The notes beneath the pieces were generated by a model. It searched no databases. It was given only the letters and a program-made list of their open reading frames with translations, and was not told where the DNA came from. Of a stretch of DNA of 64,000 bases, positions 47,863-56,079 are shown one piece after another. A program made the translations under genes and the position numbers. Source of the DNA: Sporolactobacillus pectinivorans (GTDB taxonomy: Bacteria; Bacillota; Bacilli; Bacillales; Sporolactobacillaceae). Position 1 is the first letter of the stretch. Each line of letters opens with the position of its first letter. The stretch covers positions 1,944,102 to 2,008,101 of the forward strand of contig NZ_NXGA01000001.1 in assembly GCF_002802965.1 (NCBI RefSeq). Reading direction: 5' to 3'.

Positions 47863-48015
47863 ATGAGTAAACGAAAAGCATTTCCGTTACGGATTGATCC
47901 ACACCTATACGAAGTCCTAGAAAAATGGTCACAGGACGAACTGCGAAGTGTGAATGCCCAAATAGAGCTAATTTTAAAAGAAGCGGCAAAAAAAGCTGGA
48001 AGAATCAAAAAGTAA
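47863..48015 (+). CDS. Small Arc-like ribbon-helix-helix protein, second copy
   Basis: A 50-residue paralogue of the protein at 28243: [45 protein letters not shown] in segments. The beta strand and RSVNAQIE helix are kept. It remains intact although the SPFH gene before it is broken. It begins 13 bases after the SPFH stop. A regulatory role without its partner would be unusual. Confidence 0.75.
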   Translation: MSKRKAFPLRIDPHLYEVLEKWSQDELRSVNAQIELILKEAAKKAGRIKK

Positions 48016-48132
48016 TAATATCATTTGATGGGGTTGAAGCCCTGCTCTCAATCAATAATAAGATTTTACGAAGTAAAGCAGCAAAAAATCTGTGAATCAA
48101 GTTTTGTGAAACAAAGCATAGGAGGTAATATG

Positions 48133-49068
48133 ATGCTAAAAATCACAGGGGTATCGAAGCGCTTTGGCGAGAAGGTCGCAGTGGATGCGCTTGATATGAC
48201 CGTCGCGGGTGGCGAGGTGATGGGGCTCATTGGGCAAAATGGCGCGGGTAAGACCACAACTTTTCGGATGATTCTCAACTTTATCAATGCGGACAGCGGC
48301 AGCATCAGCTGGGACGGGGCGCCCATCACGCAGGCGTTTAAGCAGAAAATTGGCTTTCTACCGGAGGAGCGCGGGCTATACCAGAAGATGACGGTCGAGG
48401 ATCAGATCGTCTATTTCGCGCAGCTGCACGGAATGAAGCGCGCGGACGCTCGGGCGAAACTCAATAACTGGATGACGCGGCTTGAGGTCGTGGGGAAAGC
48501 TACGGATAAGGTGCAGGCGCTCTCCAAGGGAAATGCGCAGAAGGTGCAGTTCATCGCGACACTGATTCACGAGCCAGAGTTTTTGATTTTGGATGAGCCT
48601 TTTACGGGGCTTGATCCAGTCAATACCGAACTCCTTCGCAATGAAATCAAGCGGATAAAGGAGCAGGGTTCGGTGGTTATCTTCTCCAATCACAATATGA
48701 GCGATGTGGAGCTTCTTTCGGACAATCTGACGATGTTGAAAAATGGCAAGACCGTGCTGCAGGGAGGTGTGCAAGCCATTCGCGAGTCCTATGGTCGCAC
48801 GCGGGTTTATCTGGAATCGGATATTTCCGATGAAGAACTACGCGACTTTGCAGGCGTACAGTCGATCAAAAAACAGGCGGGGGGTCGTGTGGTGAAAGTC
48901 GCTGACGAGGCGGTCGGACACGAGATTTTCAAGCGCGTGAGTGCGTCTGGATACGTGCAAGCCTTTATGCAGGCGCCGCCGACATTGGATGAGATTTTCC
49001 GGATGAAGGTGGAACACGACCAGAGCGTTCAACCGTCGGGTAACGAGAGCATTGGAGGTGGCAAATGA
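48133..49068 (+). CDS. ABC transporter ATP-binding protein (ABC-2 exporter type)
   Basis: A 311-residue ATPase with Walker A GQNGAGKTT, a signature close to LSKGNAQKVQ, Walker B FLILDEPFTGLD and the switch His in FSNHNMSD. The C-terminal extension of about 80 residues ends with a DEIFRMKVE segment, as in NatA/YhaQ-type ATPases. AGGAGGT precedes two ATGs (48130, 48133); the second has better spacing. Its stop overlaps the permease start. G/C-ending codons are more frequent than in the genes on either side, suggesting a different origin. Confidence 0.92.
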   Translation: MLKITGVSKRFGEKVAVDALDMTVAGGEVMGLIGQNGAGKTTTFRMILNFINADSGSISWDGAPITQAFKQKIGFLPEERGLYQKMTVEDQIVYFAQLHGMKRADARAKLNNWMTRLEVVGKATDKVQALSKGNAQKVQFIATLIHEPEFLILDEPFTGLDPVNTELLRNEIKRIKEQGSVVIFSNHNMSDVELLSDNLTMLKNGKTVLQGGVQAIRESYGRTRVYLESDISDEELRDFAGVQSIKKQAGGRVVKVADEAVGHEIFKRVSASGYVQAFMQAPPTLDEIFRMKVEHDQSVQPSGNESIGGGK

Positions 49069-50450
49069 TGAATCAACTCTGGCTTGTAGCCAAAAACGCT
49101 TATCTGAAGCGGCTGAAGTCCTTTAGCTTTTGGGCGCTGGTTATTGGACCGCTCCTTGTGCCTATTATCTCCATCGGAATCTCCTATCTGAACGGCAGTC
49201 ACGCCACTCCGAAGCTCGCTGTGGTGAATGAACCGGCTCTCGTTCAAGCGCTGAAGCAGGAGAAGTCGATTGATGCGACGATTTCTGAGGTGCCGAGCAA
49301 ATCTGAGGCGCAAAAGCAACTGAATAATCATGATATTGATGCTTTTCTTACCTTTGATAACAGTACGGAGAAGTTTCAACTGACGGCGACTTCAAAGACG
49401 GCTGGGAAATTCGATGAACCGAGTGTTCGGACGGCACTGACGCAGCTCTTGATTGTGAAGCGTGCAGCGCAGGTGCATCTGACGAGTGCAGAAGCCACAG
49501 CCCTCTTGCAGCCCGCTCAGCTCTCGATGGTCACTCAAAATGCTGGTGGCAAAACGCTTAACACAACACAGATTGGGGCTAATAGCCGCCTTGCGATTTT
49601 CACAGTCATTGTCATCTTTATTTTCCTGACTCTCTACACGGGCGTCATTTCGCAGGAAATCGCGAATGAGAAGTCGAATCGCATCATGGAAATACTGCTC
49701 GCCGTGACTTCGAGCCGCGTGCAGTATTATGGTAAGACACTTGGCGTGATGCTGCTTGCGCTTACGCATATCGCAATTTACGCGGTCAGTGGAACGGCTC
49801 TATACTTTGGTTTTAAAGACAATAGCGTCGTTAAGCAGGTGACCTCGATGGTGGCGGGGCTGAACGTAGGCTTTCTCGTTTATATTGCCTTGATGACCTT
49901 TATCGCGGTAGTGGGCTTCCTGCTTCTTGCGTCCATCATTTCCTCCCTCATCAACGACCAGAGTCAAGCTCAGCAAGCCACGCAGCCTGTGGTCTTTTTA
50001 AGCGCGATTGGCTATATTGCGAGTTTCGCGCTGACCGCGAATCCGAGCAATGTTGTGTTACAAGTAATATCCTTTATTCCCTTTCTTTCACCGACCATGA
50101 TGCCGACGCGCTTCGCGAATCAGGCTGTGGGAGCGGGCGGGGCTTGGATAGCGCTTTTGCTGCAGGTCATCGCTGTGGGCTTGGTCGCCTACTTCGGTGA
50201 ACGCGTTTATTCGCGAAATGTTCTGTCGTATAGCGAAGGCAACCTTATTCGGCAGCTTTTCCGCAATATTCGCGGGGAACGACGCGGTTCAACTGTTATA
50301 GCCTCAACGCTCGAGACGAAAAGCGGCGGTCTCAAAGCGAGCAATGGCGGTGGACGCCAGAGCCTCAATAAGCGATTTGGTATACGCAAACGGTTGATAA
50401 TTGCAGGAATCATCATCGTGGTTTTAATCCGCCTGTTTCTGAAAAAATAG
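49065..50450 (+). CDS. ABC-2 type transporter permease (NatB/YhaP-like)
   Basis: A 461-residue permease. One membrane segment lies near the N-terminus (FSFWALVIGPLLVPIISIGI), followed by a soluble loop of about 145 residues, then five to six membrane segments from residue 180 on, including the YTGVISQEIANEKSNRIMEILLA motif typical of ABC-2 permeases related to sodium or peptide exporters. The tail is basic with one last hydrophobic stretch. It pairs with the ATPase by a four-base overlap. The substrate is unknown. Confidence 0.9.
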   Translation: MMNQLWLVAKNAYLKRLKSFSFWALVIGPLLVPIISIGISYLNGSHATPKLAVVNEPALVQALKQEKSIDATISEVPSKSEAQKQLNNHDIDAFLTFDNSTEKFQLTATSKTAGKFDEPSVRTALTQLLIVKRAAQVHLTSAEATALLQPAQLSMVTQNAGGKTLNTTQIGANSRLAIFTVIVIFIFLTLYTGVISQEIANEKSNRIMEILLAVTSSRVQYYGKTLGVMLLALTHIAIYAVSGTALYFGFKDNSVVKQVTSMVAGLNVGFLVYIALMTFIAVVGFLLLASIISSLINDQSQAQQATQPVVFLSAIGYIASFALTANPSNVVLQVISFIPFLSPTMMPTRFANQAVGAGGAWIALLLQVIAVGLVAYFGERVYSRNVLSYSEGNLIRQLFRNIRGERRGSTVIASTLETKSGGLKASNGGGRQSLNKRFGIRKRLIIAGIIIVVLIRLFLKK

Positions 50451-50762
50451 AAAGTAAATAAACACCTTAAAGATTCAAAATACAAAACTTTTGAGTTTTT
50501 TTGTGGTATTTGTGGTAAAAGATAGAAATATTTTGTATTTATGCAGGGAATTTTTCAATAATATGTGGTGAAGTTATTGCTACCAGTAATTTTGCGAAAT
50601 GGAAGACAAAAGAAGAATAAAACATTCCTTATCCTTATAGGTAGCTAAAACATCTTCAACTAACGGAGTGTTTCACTTAAATAACGATCGGGCGCAATTG
50701 TTTAGCAATACCATTACCAAATGATCAACATTTTTTATAAAAACGGAACTTAGATCTGCAGT

Positions 50763-50803
50763 AAAGAATCCATTTTGATCTTTTTTCAAAATGGATTCTT
50801 TTG
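50763..50803 (+). terminator. Strong hairpin terminator
   Basis: Perfect 16-bp stem AAAGAATCCATTTTGA/TCAAAATGGATTCTTT with a 7-base loop. T-runs on both strands allow either direction. It lies in a 460-base stretch (50451-50912) between the exporter and the IS. There is no convincing gene in it, although the minus strand at 50826-50912 is open and reads PASFAEAFKKQ, perhaps a relic cut by the IS. Confidence 0.75.
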
Positions 50804-51039
50804 TTATCGTAAAATATTGCTAGATTGCAATAATGATTAGCCACATGGACATCCGGCGAGCTGAGCTGCTTTTTGAACGCCTCAGCAAATGATGCGGGTG
50901 TTTTTGATAACTTGGAATTGAGCCATTTATAGGCAAAATGATCGCATAGAAATGAGCCACATGATTTCCAATTTTTAGCCCATCTTTCCTATGATAGAAA
51001 AGTAACCAGCAATTCTACATAAGGGAGAGGGAAAAAAGG

Positions 51040-52548
51040 ATGATCGATATGGCTCTCTATGATCGTATCAAAATTATGAAGGAGGTTGAAGGCCTTTCTC
51101 AACGTGAGATTGCGAGAAATTTAGGGATTTCAAGAAATACGGTGAGTAAATATCTCAAACAGAAGGAGCCTCCGACCCTTGCGGTTCGGCAACGTTCGTA
51201 CGGGAAGAAAGAATACTCAGAGGAAACTCAACGCATTCTGCCCGTCATCGATCAGTGGCTCCTTGAGGATCAAAAACACTGGGTCAAACAGAAACATACG
51301 GCGGCGAGAGTTTATCAACGATTGGTCGAAGAATACAACTTCAAAGGATCTGCCTCTAACATTCGTAAACTCGTTGCTCGGAGAAGGCAAAAACAGAAGG
51401 AGGTGTTCATCCCCCTTGAGTTTCAATTGGGCCTTCAATTCCAGTTCGACTGGGGTGAGGCGGATATCATCCTGAGCGGGCGGACGCAGAGAATCTTTTT
51501 GTTTTGTCTCCAGCTCTCATCTAGCCGTTTACGTTTTGTCCGAGCCTATGCCCATCAGAAACAGGAGGCTTTTTTGGATGGCTTTGTACACGCTTTTGAA
51601 TTTCTGGGAGGTGTGCCGGTCGAAGGCCTCTTGGACAATTTGAAAACAGCCGTAGAGAAAATTCTGGAGGGCCGGCATCGCCTGGAACAGGAAGCGTTTA
51701 TCGCGCTCCAGGCGCATTACGGATTCAAAGCCACATTCGCCAATCCCCGAAGGGGAAATGAAAAAGGCCGGATTGAAGGAACGGTCGGTTATGTCCGGCG
51801 TAACACACTCGTTCCTTTTCCAGACGTACAGTCCCTGGATGAGCTGAATGACTACCTTCTGGAGTGGTGCCAGAAAGAAGCGGAACACGTCCGTGTTCCG
51901 CATACCGATGAAACGGTGGCCCAGGTTTGGGCCAGGGAAAAGCTGACGCTCCATCCCCTACCGGAAACACCGTTTGAAGCCTGCCAACTGGTGTCCTGTC
52001 AGGTCAATCAGCTCTCCTTAATTCATGTGGAAACGAATCAGTATTCCGTTCCTTGCGTTTATGTGGGACAGGCCGTCTGGGTCAAGAAGTTCGTGGATCA
52101 TCTGGTCATTGTGGCTCAGAATCAAGTGATCGCGGAGTATCCTCGTTCTTACGAACGAAATCAGCTGTTCACCCGTCTGGATCACTATCTGGAGGCGCTT
52201 CTGAAAAAACCGCGTGCCATCCGAGATGCGCTCCCCTTTCAGAGTCCGCAGATCCCTGAAGTTTTCCGGCAATTTCACCGCAAAATGCGTGAGGCTGAAG
52301 GCGCAGCTGGAGACCGCAAATTTATTCGACTTCTACTCCTTCACCGGGACTTGGGTATGGCCACATTGACCGAGGCACTGACCGAAGCGGAACGAAGGCA
52401 GAACTTCACGTACGAAGCGGTTTATGAAATCATTCAACAGGTGACCGGCAATGTGACTCGCCTGGCTGGCCAAACTTCGGAAGCCCTGCAGGGCTACAAG
52501 GTGAAAGTGACCGATATTAGTCAATACCGACAACTGGTAAGGGGGTGA
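51040..52548 (+). CDS. istA: IS21-family transposase IstA
   Basis: A 502-residue transposase. The N-terminal helix-turn-helix reads GLSQREIARNLGISRNTVSKYLK. The DDE core has Asp in FQFDWGEAD, Asp in GLLDNLKTAV and Glu in NEKGRIEGTV. The length and order fit IstA. A further in-frame ATG lies at 51049. istB starts 4 bases after the stop. The frame is intact, so the element could still be mobile. Confidence 0.95.
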   Translation: MIDMALYDRIKIMKEVEGLSQREIARNLGISRNTVSKYLKQKEPPTLAVRQRSYGKKEYSEETQRILPVIDQWLLEDQKHWVKQKHTAARVYQRLVEEYNFKGSASNIRKLVARRRQKQKEVFIPLEFQLGLQFQFDWGEADIILSGRTQRIFLFCLQLSSSRLRFVRAYAHQKQEAFLDGFVHAFEFLGGVPVEGLLDNLKTAVEKILEGRHRLEQEAFIALQAHYGFKATFANPRRGNEKGRIEGTVGYVRRNTLVPFPDVQSLDELNDYLLEWCQKEAEHVRVPHTDETVAQVWAREKLTLHPLPETPFEACQLVSCQVNQLSLIHVETNQYSVPCVYVGQAVWVKKFVDHLVIVAQNQVIAEYPRSYERNQLFTRLDHYLEALLKKPRAIRDALPFQSPQIPEVFRQFHRKMREAEGAAGDRKFIRLLLLHRDLGMATLTEALTEAERRQNFTYEAVYEIIQQVTGNVTRLAGQTSEALQGYKVKVTDISQYRQLVRG

Positions 52549-52552
52549 ACGA

Positions 52553-53308
52553 ATGACCACGGAACTTTTATTAGATCATCTGACACGTCAGCTTAGAATG
52601 CCAACTCTGGCCAAACAGTACCGGTCTCTGGCACGAGAAGCGGAAGAACATAATCTGCGTTACGAGGACTACCTATTGGCCTTGCTTGAAGCTGAAGCTC
52701 AGAGCCGGGAAGAGAATCAGCGTCAGAGACGATTGAAACAGGCCCGCTTTCCCGTGCATAAAACGCTGGACACCTATGATTTCAGCCTGATGCCCAGTTT
52801 AAACCGAAATCATTTTCTTACTCTGGCGAAAGGTGAGTTCGTTCAAAAGAAAGAGAATGTGATCTTTCTCGGCAACAGCGGTACCGGAAAGACCCATCTG
52901 GCGATTGGCCTGGGTATTGAAATGATTCAAAACGGTTTTAAAACCAAATTTATCACGGCGTCTGAATTAGTCGAAGAGCTGCTTACAGCCTATGAGGAGC
53001 AGAAATTAAATGCGCTAGAGAAAAAATGGTTGAAGTTGGATGTGGTCATTGTAGATGAACTCGGCTATGTCCCCTTCTCCAAAACCGGGGCTGAGCTTCT
53101 GTTCCAATTCTTCTCAAGCCGATACGAGCGGGCCAGTCTGATTCTGACAACCAATCTGGAATTTAATGAATGGACGAGCTTGTTTGGCGATGAAAAGATG
53201 ACTGCCGCACTCCTTGATCGGGTCACGCATCGCTGTCACATTCATCTGCTTAATGGGGAATCCTACCGATTCAGGCAGAGTATGAAACGGCAAGAAGACA
53301 AAGGGTAA
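52553..53308 (+). CDS. istB: IS21-family helper ATPase IstB
   Basis: A 251-residue AAA+ ATPase that remodels target DNA and activates IstA. Walker A GNSGTGKTHLAIGLG, Walker B VVIVDELGY, sensor region LILTTNLEFNEW and the arginine-containing DRVTHRCHIH are present. GGGGGTGAACGA lies before the ATG. Complete. Confidence 0.95.
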   Translation: MTTELLLDHLTRQLRMPTLAKQYRSLAREAEEHNLRYEDYLLALLEAEAQSREENQRQRRLKQARFPVHKTLDTYDFSLMPSLNRNHFLTLAKGEFVQKKENVIFLGNSGTGKTHLAIGLGIEMIQNGFKTKFITASELVEELLTAYEEQKLNALEKKWLKLDVVIVDELGYVPFSKTGAELLFQFFSSRYERASLILTTNLEFNEWTSLFGDEKMTAALLDRVTHRCHIHLLNGESYRFRQSMKRQEDKG

Positions 53309-53324
53309 GCCTGGAATTAGCGAA

Positions 53325-53371
53325 GGTTTAAGGGGGCAATGGCCCTCCCCGGGCCATTGCCCCCTTAAACC
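53325..53371 (+). repeat. Perfect 21-bp hairpin behind istB
   Basis: Two 21-base arms, the left starting GGTTTAAGGGGGCAAT and the right ending ATTGCCCCCTTAAACC, are separated by TCCCC. It lies 17 bases after the istB stop, inside the IS, without a T-run. Confidence 0.9.
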
Positions 53372-53549
53372 CATATTATCCCATTAATGGTATTTCAGTT
53401 TCATAAAGTGGCTCACTTTTAATGTGATCACTCTGGCTCAATATCATATTGACAAAAACAGCGGGTAATAAAATTGATGATAGCAGTTGGTGTGGCGGCA
53501 GGCAGATGCTATCTATAAAAGCATTTAAACCTCCAGGCAAATTAGGTTA

Positions 53550-53578
53550 TTCACAAAACTAATAATATTAGCTATAAT
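53550..53578 (+). promoter_or_regulatory. Promoter and probable TetR operator of the MBL-tetR operon
   Basis: TTCACA (53550-53555), a 17-base spacer and TATAAT (53573-53578). The palindrome CTAATA-A-TATTAG (53559-53571) fills the spacer, a position where a bound repressor would block polymerase. The other gap sequence (53447-53549) shows nothing clear. Confidence 0.65.
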
Positions 53579-53611
53579 ACTAATAAAAGTAGTAAAGGGG
53601 AGTCACATGCG

Positions 53612-54337
53612 ATGAAAATCACACAAGAAGATTCTGTTTATCAACTCACTTTCTTTCCGGCCCTGTTTCCTGTCAATTGTTATTTAGCGGATGAAGGGAC
53701 TACTTTAACGTTAATCGATGCCGCCTTGCCGTTCAGCTATAAAGGAATTCTGAAGGCTGTTGAAAAAATCGGCAAACCGATCACACGTATCGTATTGACG
53801 CACGCCCACAGTGATCATATCGGTTCTTTGGACAGACTTAAAAAGCTGCTGCCCGATTGCGAAGTGATAATGTCCGCGCGGGATGCGAAACTTTTGAAGG
53901 GGGACGCGACATTGGAGGAGGATGAGCCGCAAACACCCGTCAGGGGCGGTGTGCCCAAACCGGGTCAAATTCAGACGACACCCGATACTTTAGTTTCCGA
54001 AGGCGATATAATCGGATCTTTTCAGGTGATTGCATCCCCGGGGCATACTCCCGGACACATCGCCCTGTACAATGAAAAAACGAAGGTGCTGATTGCCGGC
54101 GACGCTTTCCAGATAAGGGGAGGGGTAGCTGTTTCAGGTGAGGTAAAGCCCTTGTTTCCTTTTCCTGCTTGGGCTACATGGAATAAAGAAGCTGCTATCC
54201 AAAGTGCGATTAAGCTCAAAGATTTGTCCCCAAATTTATTATGCGCGGGACATGGGAAGCTATTGAAACATCCTAAAGGAATCATGATACACGCAATTCA
54301 ACAGGCTAAAAAAGCTTTGAAAGGCAGAACAAAATGA
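53612..54337 (+). CDS. MBL-fold metallohydrolase
   Basis: A 241-residue metallo-beta-lactamase-fold hydrolase of the glyoxalase-II/lactonase-like group. Zinc ligands are in THAHSDHIG (HxHxDH), SPGHTPGHI, AGDAFQIRGG and CAGHGK. The substrate is unknown; relatives are lactonases, thioesterases and detoxifying hydrolases. AAAGGGGAG lies upstream of the ATG. It overlaps the TetR gene by four bases and shares its promoter. Confidence 0.88.
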   Translation: MKITQEDSVYQLTFFPALFPVNCYLADEGTTLTLIDAALPFSYKGILKAVEKIGKPITRIVLTHAHSDHIGSLDRLKKLLPDCEVIMSARDAKLLKGDATLEEDEPQTPVRGGVPKPGQIQTTPDTLVSEGDIIGSFQVIASPGHTPGHIALYNEKTKVLIAGDAFQIRGGVAVSGEVKPLFPFPAWATWNKEAAIQSAIKLKDLSPNLLCAGHGKLLKHPKGIMIHAIQQAKKALKGRTK

Positions 54338-54912
54338 GAGCAAAGGTTACAAGACAAGCGATTCTCCAAGTCAGCGAAAAAATTGTCAATCAAGAAGGAT
54401 ATGAGGCTCTGACCCTGGCAAAAGTTGCAAAAACATTGGAAATTAAGACACCGTCACTGTACAATCATATTTCAAACTTGAATGATTTACGAAAAGAGCT
54501 GACCCTTCATGCTCTAAAACAACTTGATCATGAGATCATGACCGCCGCTGTCGGGAAGTCGGGTGAGGAGGCACTGAAAGCAATCGGGTTCGCTTATATT
54601 TATTTTATGAAGGATAATCCCGGATTATATGGAGTGGTCTCAAGTGCACCTGACCCACAGGACACGAAAATCGATAGAGTGAGTTCAGATATTATCGCCA
54701 CTATTTTGCGGGTGTTGGAACCGTATCATCTGAGTGAAGAGAAAGCGATTCATTTCGTCAGAGGATTGCGCGCGCTTTCACATGGATTTAGTACTCTTGA
54801 GAGACAGGGAGGGTTCAATATCGACGTCCCTCTCAATGAATCGATTTCCATTGCCTTTGATACCTTTATTAAAGGCATGTTTGCAACATTGCTAGACAGT
54901 CAAAAATTATAA
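54334..54912 (+). CDS. TetR-family transcriptional regulator
   Basis: A 192-residue regulator. The N-terminal helix-turn-helix is clear (AILQVSEKIVNQEGYEALTLAKVAKTLEIKTPSLYNHI). The ligand domain resembles the WHG/TetR_C_33 type (FAYIYFMKDNPGLYGVV, GLRALSHGFSTLERQGGF). Co-translated with the MBL hydrolase, it probably senses a small molecule related to that enzyme's substrate and represses the palindromic promoter upstream. Confidence 0.88.
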   Translation: MRAKVTRQAILQVSEKIVNQEGYEALTLAKVAKTLEIKTPSLYNHISNLNDLRKELTLHALKQLDHEIMTAAVGKSGEEALKAIGFAYIYFMKDNPGLYGVVSSAPDPQDTKIDRVSSDIIATILRVLEPYHLSEEKAIHFVRGLRALSHGFSTLERQGGFNIDVPLNESISIAFDTFIKGMFATLLDSQKL

Positions 54913-54994
54913 GCTACTATGAAATCAGTAATTTGTCGTTCGCTTCAGATATTTCCTGCTGAATCAAGACGAATAAATAGCTGATGTTTGGAGA

Positions 54995-55092
54995 TTGCGT
55001 ATTCAAGTCCTATTGGATAACCATTCAGCCCACACAGCAAAAGAAACACGCGCCTATTTGGAAATCGTACCGAATCGATTTGTATGCTTTAG
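54995..55092 (+). pseudogene. IS630-type transposase fragment
   Basis: The frame reads RIQVLLDNHSAHTAKETRAYLEIVPNRF, matching the second-Asp region (LDNHSAH) of IS630-family DDE transposases. The continuation (expected THGSWLN-E with the catalytic Glu) is replaced by unrelated sequence; the frame runs on to 55264 without known similarity. A dead relic in the 490-base gap between tetR and the next operon. Confidence 0.75.
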
Positions 55093-55401
55093 ATTAAAAA
55101 GATCAAGGGAACGGCCAATGCCATCAACAATTAACGAACTTTTGGCTTTGTTAGATCATCATGTTTTGGCTCATGCCCATTTTGAGGGCATACAAATGGG
55201 GCATGAATCATCTTGTTCGAATGACGAAACTAATCTGAGAATTATAGGATTAATGGTTGTATGATGGATTAACGCTTCATTCAATGGAACGAGGCTCAAA
55301 TATTTTCTATTCAGACGTTCAGCCTTTTCTTGGTTTTGAGTTATGATAAAACAAGGTGAGATTATTTAGTCTCTCTGATTCAGATCATTGGAGTGATGAG
55401 G

Positions 55402-56079
55402 TTGCCGAATCGAATAATGATCGCAGATGATGACAGGGAAATTGTCGAGATCATATCTGATGCGTTAATGGACGAAGGGTTTCTCGTTAGCCGTGCTTAC
55501 AATGGTTCACAGGTTCTCGATCTTATGCAATCTGAAAAGATTGATGCCTTTGTACTCGACATCATGATGCCGGAAATGGACGGATTGGAGACGTTGAACC
55601 AAATCAGAAAAAAGACAGACGCTCCTGTGCTCATTCTCAGTGCAAGGAACCGTGATATTGACAAGGTCATAGGTCTACAAATAGGAGCAGATGATTATGT
55701 GGCCAAGCCGTTTTCGATGGATGAACTGATTGCCAGAATCAACGCACATTTGAGGCGTGAACGGAAAAGGGAGGAAGCGGACGACTTTTTGCGTCTTGGT
55801 CATATTGAGCTTCATAAATTGAAATGGCAAGCTAGCGTGAATGGGGTTCCTACCGATCTTTCTACTAAAGAGTTTCAAATTTTAAGTTACCTGATCGCAA
55901 ACAAAGACAGGGCACTGACACGTGAACAAATTTATACCGCGGTTTGGAACGATAGCTATGGCGGAGATCTCAATACAGTTACCGTACATATTAAGAATCT
56001 TCGCGCTAAGCTGGGCAGTGAAGGCAACCGAATTAAAACGATTTGGGGCATTGGCTATAAGTTGGAGGGTGACGGCTGA
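55402..56079 (+). CDS. OmpR/VanR-type response regulator
   Basis: A 225-residue regulator: receiver with IADDDREI, phosphoacceptor Asp in FVLDIMMPEMDG, LILSAR and VAKPFSM; winged helix with LSTKEFQILSYLIANKDRALTREQIY and IKTIWGIGYKL. GTG 55393 and ATG 55396 are in frame, but GGAG at 55390-55393 has proper spacing only to TTG 55402. It overlaps the kinase start. It probably controls the ABC genes downstream. Confidence 0.9.
   Translation: MPNRIMIADDDREIVEIISDALMDEGFLVSRAYNGSQVLDLMQSEKIDAFVLDIMMPEMDGLETLNQIRKKTDAPVLILSARNRDIDKVIGLQIGADDYVAKPFSMDELIARINAHLRRERKREEADDFLRLGHIELHKLKWQASVNGVPTDLSTKEFQILSYLIANKDRALTREQIYTAVWNDSYGGDLNTVTVHIKNLRAKLGSEGNRIKTIWGIGYKLEGDG

Larger units (their letters stand above)
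50913..53446 (+). mobile_element. IS21-family insertion sequence (complete)
   Basis: About 2.5 kb carrying istA and istB. Ends inferred from imperfect inverted repeats TGGAATTGAGCCA (50913-50925) and, reversed, TGATATTGAGCCA (53434-53446), 11 of 13 matching, starting TG and ending CA as in this family. A second internal TGAGCCA/TGGCTCA pair (50953-50959, 53409-53415) gives the repeated end sites typical of IS21. I see no target duplication, so the exact ends are not proven. Confidence 0.85.

Noticed and set aside
50905..53454. Target-site duplication of the IS21 element
   Set aside because: The bases flanking the inferred ends (TGATAACT and TATTGACA) do not match, so none is claimed.
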